Source: Candidatus Zixiibacteriota bacterium (lineage in GTDB: Bacteria; Zixibacteria; MSB-5A5; SM1-73). Taken from it: a stretch of 6,834 nt of DNA. The stretch spans positions 2,498,837 to 2,505,670 of the forward strand of contig CP070839.1 in the NCBI GenBank assembly GCA_020341875.1, given 5' to 3'. Shown here in pieces: positions 1 to 5,209 of the stretch (position 1 is the first letter of the stretch; each line of letters begins with the position of its first letter). A model generated the notes under the pieces. The model saw only the letters and a list, made by a program, of their open reading frames with translations, was not told where the DNA came from and ran no database searches. A program made the translations under genes and the position numbers.

Positions 1-310
1 AGAGTTTCCTACGAAAAATCAACTCCGCGATTGGCGCAGCTCAATACGCACGCCAAGTGAACTGCGAAGCCGCTGTACGCTGGAGACTCTCCCTGTACAT
101 CTTTCACATTATCTCTCTGGCCAACTTTACTTCTGGATCGTGGGGACTCTTGTAGTTCGGGGGGCGGCGGAGGTCTCCGCCTTGAAAAGACAGGGGAGGG
201 AAACCTAGACCCACGTTCCGGGAATGAACTTCAGGAATGTTTGGAATTAAGGGCGAAGGGATGGCAACTGTGAGGTGCGACGGGTCACGCCGGCAGAGAA
301 GGCCGCCAGG
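1..310. other. non-coding region downstream of the S8 peptidase gene
   Basis: I find no supportable gene here. The longest open stretches are short, lack a ribosome binding site and resemble no family I know. No tRNA or rRNA signature is visible. The only clear structure is a pair of overlapping GC-rich hairpins (166-198). Neither strand has a T-run directly after a strong stem, so I cannot call a Rho-independent terminator for the minus-strand gene that ends at 311. Confidence 0.6.
166..198. repeat. two overlapping, mutually exclusive GC-rich hairpins
   Basis: Positions 166-181 form a 6-bp perfect stem (GGCGGA paired with TCCGCC) around a 4-nt loop. Positions 175-198 form an alternative stem (CTCCgCCT with AGGGGAG, 7 pairs and one bulged G) around a 9-nt loop. 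Both use 175-181, so only one can form at a time. They lie about 110-145 nt past the stop codon of the S8 peptidase gene. No U-tract follows on either strand. The layout resembles degenerate intergenic palindromic repeats found in many bacteria. A transcript-end or RNA-stabilising role is possible but not shown. Confidence 0.35.
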
Positions 311-1891
311 TTAGTCTTCCACGCAACCCCTCTTCAAGACCGGGCCGGTGCGATAGAGGTAATTCATCAAGTAGATGATGTCGCCCACGGTGATGACGCA
401 GTCCCTGTTTGGATCGCCGGCCGAGAGGGGATCGGGGGCCGGTCCCAGCCTGTAGAGATAGTTGACCAGGTACACCATGTCTCCCACGGTGACCACGCCG
501 TCGCCACTGGCATCCCCGTAGACGTAGCCGTAGCCGGCGGCCAGCACCAAGGCATCGTAGCAGTCTATCCGGCCATGACCGAGCTCGAAGCTTTTTCCCG
601 TCTCTATGTAATACTGGTAGTCCCCCACCTGATCTGCGCTCTCTTCAATAATCTCTCTCAGCTCAAAGGCACTGAAATTCGGCTCTACGGAGAGCAGAAG
701 GGATGCCAGTCCGGTGACCATGCCGCAGGACATGGAGGTGCCTGCCATATAGCCGTAAGTCTGGGTGAGGAAGTAAGGCGAGCCGTTCAGGGTCACCGGA
801 TAGTTGGGAGTAGTGGATATGATGTCATCTGTATCCCAGGGCGCGCCTCCGCCGCCAGGAGCGGCGACGCAGACTGACGGACCGCAATTGGAGTACGCTG
901 CCAGTCGATCGCGGCAGGTGCTGGCAGACACCGCTATGACATTGAGGTAATCATCTGCGTAGTGACCCGGGTAGTGGACCGAATCGCCCATGCCGTTGCC
1001 GGCTGATGCCACTAAAAGCACGTTGCAGCTGTCGGCGTACCTGACCGCCTCCTCCTTGACTAAGGAATGCAATCCCCCGCCGCTGTAATTGATTACCCGG
1101 GCACCATTGTCCACCGCATGGATGACGCCGTTCTTGAAGGCGTTGTGAGTTCCAACTCCGGAGCTGTCAAATACCTGGTTCACCAGAATCCTGCAATTCC
1201 AGTCCACTCCTGCCACGCCTGCCTCATTATTGGTCACGGCTGCGATGACTCCCAACACGTGCGTGCCGTGCCCGAAGTTGTCTCTCACCCCGTCCCCATC
1301 GCCCACCAAATCCTCGCCCAGCACATACCTGGAGGTGTCGCTCAGGTCCGGATGATAAAGGAAGAACCCCAGCAAGGGTATCCCCGAGTCGATAATCGCG
1401 ATCAGGATATCAGGACTGCCCGTACTCAAATCCCAGGCGGCCGAGGCGTTAACGTCTGCACCCGGGGTGCCCCCGGGAGGAAACTGGCCGTGGTTGTAAA
1501 GCGCCCACTGGGAATCGTTGGCGAAGTATAAGTCATTGGGGGGATAACAGGCTCTATCGACCATGTTCGGCTCGGCGAACTCGATCAGATCGCTGGAGTT
1601 CAGATCCTCCAGCACCCGAAGAACATCGCCCGGAGATCGCACTTCCACCTTTCCCAGTCTCAGCCTGTCGGGACCCTCTACTAACACGGTTCTGGTCTCC
1701 GCAAGAAGAGGAAGCAGACTACTCGCCTTCACCCCCGGCCTCATCTTGAACAGAATCTCCCCTTCCACGTACTCTATCTCCCTGCCCATCCACGTTCCCG
1801 TCAGGATATTCTTCCCGTTGAATGTTGCGGGATAGAGTGGAGTTGCCATGAGGATCACGGCGGCCAGACCAAGAAGTAAAATGCGCCTCAT
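311..1891 (-). CDS. secreted subtilisin-like serine peptidase (family S8) with C-terminal dockerin
   Basis: A 526-residue exported serine endopeptidase. Residues 1-22 form a Sec signal peptide (MRRILLLGLAAVILM core, likely cleaved after the Ala of LYPA). Residues about 35-110 resemble the N-terminal prodomain of subtilases. The S8 catalytic domain follows, with Asp168 in the AIIDSG motif, His208 in GHGTHV, oxyanion Asn299 in ASAGNG and Ser386 in GTSMSCG; the full catalytic set is present, so activity is expected. Residues about 458-526 (314-520) form a two-repeat dockerin with loops GDASGDGVVTVGD and GDPNRDCVITVGD, ending in GCVED. I chose the start at 1891, not the in-frame ATG at 1930: the signal peptide begins there, GAGAGG lies 7 nt upstream, and 1930 has no ribosome binding site. 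It is separated by 135 nt from the C25 gene upstream. Its substrate is unknown; it could degrade protein or mature the neighbouring peptidases. The family call is firm; the cohesin-binding role of the tail is inferred. Confidence 0.95.
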   Translation of the reverse strand: MRRILLLGLAAVILMATPLYPATFNGKNILTGTWMGREIEYVEGEILFKMRPGVKASSLLPLLAETRTVLVEGPDRLRLGKVEVRSPGDVLRVLEDLNSSDLIEFAEPNMVDRACYPPNDLYFANDSQWALYNHGQFPPGGTPGADVNASAAWDLSTGSPDILIAIIDSGIPLLGFFLYHPDLSDTSRYVLGEDLVGDGDGVRDNFGHGTHVLGVIAAVTNNEAGVAGVDWNCRILVNQVFDSSGVGTHNAFKNGVIHAVDNGARVINYSGGGLHSLVKEEAVRYADSCNVLLVASAGNGMGDSVHYPGHYADDYLNVIAVSASTCRDRLAAYSNCGPSVCVAAPGGGGAPWDTDDIISTTPNYPVTLNGSPYFLTQTYGYMAGTSMSCGMVTGLASLLLSVEPNFSAFELREIIEESADQVGDYQYYIETGKSFELGHGRIDCYDALVLAAGYGYVYGDASGDGVVTVGDMVYLVNYLYRLGPAPDPLSAGDPNRDCVITVGDIIYLMNYLYRTGPVLKRGCVED

Positions 1892-1898
1892 CACTACA

Positions 1899-1904
1899 CC
1901 TCTC
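1899..1904 (-). promoter_or_regulatory. ribosome binding site that fixes the S8 peptidase start
   Basis: The minus strand reads GAGAGG here, 7 nt before the ATG at 1891. The alternative in-frame ATG at 1930 is preceded by an AT-rich stretch without any purine-rich Shine-Dalgarno sequence, and would place 13 polar residues before the signal peptide. Confidence 0.7.
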
Positions 1905-1930
1905 GTTTTCGATGGAAGCGAGTCTCTCAT

Positions 1931-1961
1931 ATATTAAACGTCACCAAGTTCGAATAATCAA
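1931..1961 (-). promoter_or_regulatory. weak candidate sigma-70-like promoter for the S8 gene
   Basis: On the minus strand TTGATT (1956-1961) is followed after 19 nt by TAATAT (1931-1936), about 40 nt before the start codon at 1891. The spacer is longer than the usual 17 nt and the -35 match is partial, so this is only a candidate. If real, transcription would start downstream of the ATG at 1930, again favouring the start at 1891. Promoter rules in the unknown host may differ. Confidence 0.22.
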
Positions 1962-1973
1962 GCGTCGGTACGG

Positions 1974-2025
1974 AAAAATCTTGCTCACTATCATGTGCCG
2001 TCGGGCGTTTCTGGTGCCGCATGAT
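1974..2025 (-). terminator. weak inverted repeat plus T-run after C25 peptidase A, possible terminator
   Basis: Directly after the stop codon at 2027, the minus strand carries ATCATG (2020-2025) and its inverted copy CATGAT (1990-1995), separated by 24 nt. A run of five T follows 11 nt later (1974-1978). The stem is only 6 bp, the loop is long and the T-run is distant, so this is a poor Rho-independent terminator at best. Confidence 0.15.
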
Positions 2026-2026
2026 C

Positions 2027-3508
2027 TTACGCACATCCGATTCCGGGCACGGGCCCATCTCTATACAGGTAGTTCAGGAGAAAGATCACGTCCCCCAAAT
2101 CCACCACGCAGTCTGCGGTGGGGTCACCTAATGTCAACGGGTCGGGAGCAGCTCCTCCCTTGAAAAGGTAGTTTATCAAAAAGACCACATCTCCTAAATC
2201 TATCGCTCCATCCGAGTTCGCGTCGCCCGTGTGATCAGCCATGAACCTCGAGAGTGTAAGGGTCGGATCACCCATCAACGTCATTCCGTAGAACCAGGGA
2301 CGGGATTCCACTCCGGCACAGGTTTCGATGTCGTTTATGCACCAGGAGAGAAAGGCCTCTCCGAACGTTGCCCCATTTCCCAGAGGTTCATAGTAATCAA
2401 AGAAACACAGCATACTTCCGGTTTTGGTCGAGCCGAGCGACACAAGACCGTACGTGCTCTGAAAGATGTACCAACTCCCCATATCGTCCTCTTCTGTGAA
2501 TCGGCTGTTTGAGCAGGCGAAAAGGTTGTAGAAGTGCACCTGGACGTCTATCTGTTCTATCTCGTAGTTGTGGAAGAGGGAGTACTCGTAGGGTCCGGTT
2601 CCCCAGTAGAGAGCGTGAACCCACGGGGATGAGTGGGAGCATATGAGCAGGTTCTCATATTGACTGCCCGTGTTCTCTCTGACCCTCTGCATGTAGTCTT
2701 CCCGTGTGGTCTCATAGGGATCTGTGACCGCGTCTGTCGTGGGATAAGCCAGGGCCACCTCGTTCTCCCACCCATACATACACCAATCGTTATCTATATA
2801 AGCCAGCGCCTTGTCTTGAAGTCTCAGTTCCCCGGTTCGATAACGATGATTCTTGTCCAGATAGTTGTTCATCATCACCACCTCGCTGGCGCCATGATCG
2901 GTCAGATTAACAGCCAAGAGCCTTCCCACCCAGATGTCCGCCTCCACGTCTCCGCTGCCATCGTCATGCCCCTCGTACAACCCGTCAAAATCGCGGTCAA
3001 GCCACCTTCCGTCGAGATCCATGAAGTAGAGGTCTATGGGAAACTCCTCGTAATCCCACACGGTCATTTCATACCAGGCAACAGGGAGATCTCCGATCAG
3101 AATCGCACCGGTTATTCCACGGCTGTTCCACTCCGAGATCAGTATGTCCTTAAGACCGGCCTCGTCACCGTTATTGTAAGCGGTGTAAATATTAACGGAG
3201 TATCCATCATTCTCAAGATCGGCGATAAAGACCGAGAAGGAGCTCTGGATGGTGAACTGCAGAAGGTTGTTTATCACGATGCAGACCGGCGTGTCTCCCT
3301 TGTTTCCCGCATAGATGAGTCTGGCATCTAGCCGTTCGGCGAACTGCCGACTCTCCCGATACTCCTGATAGGTGATTGGATCTCTATCCGGATCCATCCA
3401 GCGAAGCCGGGTCACCTTGCTATAGTCAAAATCGGACTGAGCCCAAACGTGACCGCTGATGGCAACTACGACCCCCAGGGCAAGAATAACCGTTAGCATC
3501 TTTTTCAT
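2027..3508 (-). CDS. secreted gingipain-like cysteine peptidase (family C25) with dockerin, copy A
   Basis: A 493-residue exported protein. Residues 1-23 form a Sec signal peptide (MKKMLTVILALGVVVA core, cleavage likely at VWA/QS). Residues about 70-425 match the C25 fold: a GAILIGDLPV strand near 134-143, an Asp-rich DLYFMDLDGRW segment near 159-169 followed by EADIWVGRL (about 189-197), a hydrophobic strand leading to His292 (LLICSHSS), a second one leading to Cys332 (NLFACSNS), and the domain-closing GMTLMGDPTLTL (about 408-419). His and Cys after hydrophobic blocks are the clan CD catalytic dyad, but His is followed by Ser and not the usual Gly. Residues 427-493 are the dockerin (2030-2230), ending in GIGCA. 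GGGGAG lies 4 nt before the ATG. It is the second of a tandem pair, about 80% identical to copy B by eye. Cleavage specificity (Arg, Lys or other) cannot be read from the sequence. Confidence 0.9.
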   Translation of the reverse strand: MKKMLTVILALGVVVAISGHVWAQSDFDYSKVTRLRWMDPDRDPITYQEYRESRQFAERLDARLIYAGNKGDTPVCIVINNLLQFTIQSSFSVFIADLENDGYSVNIYTAYNNGDEAGLKDILISEWNSRGITGAILIGDLPVAWYEMTVWDYEEFPIDLYFMDLDGRWLDRDFDGLYEGHDDGSGDVEADIWVGRLLAVNLTDHGASEVVMMNNYLDKNHRYRTGELRLQDKALAYIDNDWCMYGWENEVALAYPTTDAVTDPYETTREDYMQRVRENTGSQYENLLICSHSSPWVHALYWGTGPYEYSLFHNYEIEQIDVQVHFYNLFACSNSRFTEEDDMGSWYIFQSTYGLVSLGSTKTGSMLCFFDYYEPLGNGATFGEAFLSWCINDIETCAGVESRPWFYGMTLMGDPTLTLSRFMADHTGDANSDGAIDLGDVVFLINYLFKGGAAPDPLTLGDPTADCVVDLGDVIFLLNYLYRDGPVPGIGCA

Positions 3509-3529
3509 ATTTCTCCCCTTTATCTCGAC

Positions 3530-3563
3530 ATCCGTCTCATTCGTTCACTCTGTTGACGCCAAA
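3530..3563. repeat. single decayed 34-nt module of three 9-nt units, upstream of C25 copy A
   Basis: Three consecutive 9-nt units (ATCCGTCTC, ATTCGTTCA, CTCTGTTGA) are followed by a 7-nt spacer. This is the same layout as the modules at 5096-5206: three nonamers, the last ending in TTGA or CTGA, then 7 nt. It begins 21 nt upstream of the start codon at 3508, exactly as the first module begins 21 nt upstream of the start of copy B. It was most likely duplicated with the gene and then diverged. Its function is unknown. Confidence 0.55.
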
Positions 3564-3571
3564 CCGCTAGG

Positions 3572-5074
3572 TTACTCGCACCCGATTCCGGGCGGCAGCC
3601 CATCCCTGTATAGGTAGTTCAATAGAAAGATAACGTCTCCCACATCCACCAGGCAGTCCGCCGTAGGGTCACCTAATCTCAACGGGTCGGGAGCAGTTCC
3701 TCCCCTGAAAAGGTAATTTATCAAAAAGACCACATCTCCTAAATCTATCGCTCCATCCGAGTTCGCGTCACCCGTATTATCAGGCATGAACCTGGAAAGC
3801 TTAAGGGTGGGATCCCCCAGAAGGGTCATCCCGTAAAACCAGACCCGTGAATAAGGAGCGTAGCAGCTCTCCATGTTGTTTTGGCACCAGAAGAGAAAAG
3901 CTTCCCCGAAACTCAACCCGTCACCCAGGGGTCCATAGTAATCATCAAAGCAGAGCATGGCTCCGGATTTGGTGGAGCCGACCGCCAAAAGACCATAAGT
4001 GCTCTGGAAGATGTACCAGTTCCCCATGTCGTCTTCTTCCACGTATCGAGCGTTTGAGCAAGCGAAGAGGTTGTAGAAGAACACCTGAACGTCTATCTGT
4101 TCAATCTCATGATTGTGAAACAGCGAGTAATCATATGGCTCCGTCCCCCAGTAAAGATAGTGTGCCCAAGGGGTGGAATGGGAGCAGATGAGCAGATTCT
4201 CATATTGATTGCCCGTGCTCTGTCTCACCCTCTGCATGTAGTCCTCCCTGGTGGTCTCATAAGGATCCGTGACCATATCCGTGACCGGATAGGCCAGAGT
4301 CACCTCCTCTTCGTATCCGTACGTGCACCAGTCGTTGTCCACGTAAGCCAGCGCCTTATCCTGAAGCCTGAGCTCTCCTGTCCGGTAGCGGTGATTCTTG
4401 TCCAGATAGTTGTTCATCATCACCGCCTCGCTGGCGCCGTGATCGGTGAGGTTCATGGCCAATAGCCTTCCCACCCAGATGTCTGCCTCCATATCTCCGC
4501 TGCCATTGTCATGCCCGTCGTACAACTCGTCAAAATCGCGGTCGAGCCATCTCCCGTCCAAATCCATGAAGTAAAGGTCGATGGGAAACTCCACGTGATT
4601 TCCGCCATACTCCGGTGGATGGGTCATCTCGTACCAGGGTACAGGCAGATCCCCGATCAGAATCGCACCGGCTACGCCACGACTGTTCCACTCCGAGATC
4701 AGTATATCCTTAAGGGCGACCTCGTCTCCATTGTTGTAGGCGGTGTAGACGTTGGGGGAGTAACCGTCAATCTCAAGATCGGAGATAAAGACCGAGAAGG
4801 AGCTTTGGATGGTGAAATGCAGCAAGTTGTTTATCACGATGCAGACCGGCGTGTCTCCCTTGTTTCCCGCATAGATGAGTCTGGCATCAAGGCTTTGGTC
4901 GAACTCTCGACTCTGTCGATACTCCTGGTAGGTGATCGGGTCTCTGTACGGATCCATCCAGCGAAGCCAGGTCACCTCGCTATGATCAACGTCGGACTGA
5001 GCCCCGGCAGGGCCGCCGATCGGTAGAAGTAACCCCAAGCCCACGGCGAGAAAAACCACCCCCGTTTTTCTCAT
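3572..5074 (-). CDS. secreted gingipain-like cysteine peptidase (family C25) with dockerin, copy B
   Basis: A 500-residue exported paralogue of the next gene downstream. Residues 1-25 form a signal peptide (cleavage likely at AGA/QS). The C25 domain shows GAILIGDLPV (about 136-145), DLYFMDLDGRW (about 166-176), the catalytic His299 in LLICSHST, Cys339 in NLFACSNA, and GMTLLGDPTLKL closing the domain (about 415-426). As in copy A, His is followed by Ser instead of Gly. The dockerin covers residues 434-500 (3575-3775) and ends in GIGCE. Compared with copy A it carries a 5-residue insertion around 152-161 (near HPPEYGGNH), just before the Asp-rich segment, and its signal peptide is two residues longer. 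AAAGGAG lies 6 nt before the ATG. The gap to copy A is only 63 nt with no clear terminator, so the two are probably co-transcribed. C25 is firm; specificity is unknown. Confidence 0.9.
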   Translation of the reverse strand: MRKTGVVFLAVGLGLLLPIGGPAGAQSDVDHSEVTWLRWMDPYRDPITYQEYRQSREFDQSLDARLIYAGNKGDTPVCIVINNLLHFTIQSSFSVFISDLEIDGYSPNVYTAYNNGDEVALKDILISEWNSRGVAGAILIGDLPVPWYEMTHPPEYGGNHVEFPIDLYFMDLDGRWLDRDFDELYDGHDNGSGDMEADIWVGRLLAMNLTDHGASEAVMMNNYLDKNHRYRTGELRLQDKALAYVDNDWCTYGYEEEVTLAYPVTDMVTDPYETTREDYMQRVRQSTGNQYENLLICSHSTPWAHYLYWGTEPYDYSLFHNHEIEQIDVQVFFYNLFACSNARYVEEDDMGNWYIFQSTYGLLAVGSTKSGAMLCFDDYYGPLGDGLSFGEAFLFWCQNNMESCYAPYSRVWFYGMTLLGDPTLKLSRFMPDNTGDANSDGAIDLGDVVFLINYLFRGGTAPDPLRLGDPTADCLVDVGDVIFLLNYLYRDGLPPGIGCE

Positions 5075-5095
5075 TTGTCTCTCCTTTGCTCCATC

Positions 5096-5206
5096 ATCCG
5101 TTTAATCCGTTCCATCCGTTGACCGACTTCTCCGTTTGATCCGTTTGATCCGTTTCGCCCGCTGACCGCGCCATCCGCTTTATCCGTTTGATCCGTTGAC
5201 CGTTCT
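5096..5206. repeat. 9-nt tandem repeat array (consensus ATCCGTTTG) with 34-nt higher-order modules
   Basis: Ten nonamers close to ATCCGTTTG (CAAACGGAT on the coding strand) fill the gap between the repeat-protein gene and C25 copy B. They group into three modules: 5096-5129 (three nonamers plus 7 nt), 5130-5172 (four nonamers plus 7 nt) and 5173-5206 (three nonamers plus 7 nt). In each module the last nonamer ends in TTGA or CTGA and the 7-nt spacer starts with CCG. The array begins 21 nt upstream of the copy B start codon and runs almost to the stop codon at 5210. It could be an iterated operator, an unstructured purine-rich mRNA leader, or a dispersed genomic repeat; the sequence does not decide. 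Confidence 0.8.
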
Positions 5207-5209
5207 CTG

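Noticed and set aside
176..193. Sequence similar to the dockerin LFKGG coding motif (CCTTGAAAAGA) in the non-coding 3' region, possibly a dockerin remnant
   Set aside because: The match is only about a dozen bases and the flanking residues show no trace of the INYL helix or calcium loop; chance is sufficient.
275..877. 200-codon plus-strand open frame opposite the S8 peptidase
   Set aside because: It is antisense to a firmly identified gene, has no recognisable domain, and its length follows from the codon bias of the real gene. The same holds for the plus-strand frames at 1067-1531 and 1563-1835.
1892..1930. N-terminal extension of the S8 peptidase to the ATG at 1930
   Set aside because: No ribosome binding site, a polar 13-residue stretch before an otherwise perfect signal peptide, and a good GAGAGG site for the ATG at 1891.
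2633..3331. 232-codon plus-strand open frame opposite C25 copy A, with similar frames (4109-4465, 4511-5026) opposite copy B
   Set aside because: The similarity between these antisense frames is explained by the two paralogous peptidase genes on the other strand. No ribosome binding site or domain supports them.
5071..5115. 14-codon leader peptide (MERIKRMMEQRRDK) whose TGA overlaps the ATG of C25 copy B
   Set aside because: It arises from the nonamer repeats, has no Shine-Dalgarno of its own, and the corresponding frame in front of copy A stops before the start codon, so coupling is not conserved.
5096..5206. CRISPR array
   Set aside because: The units are only 9 nt and contiguous, without unique spacers of 25-40 nt; no cas gene is nearby.
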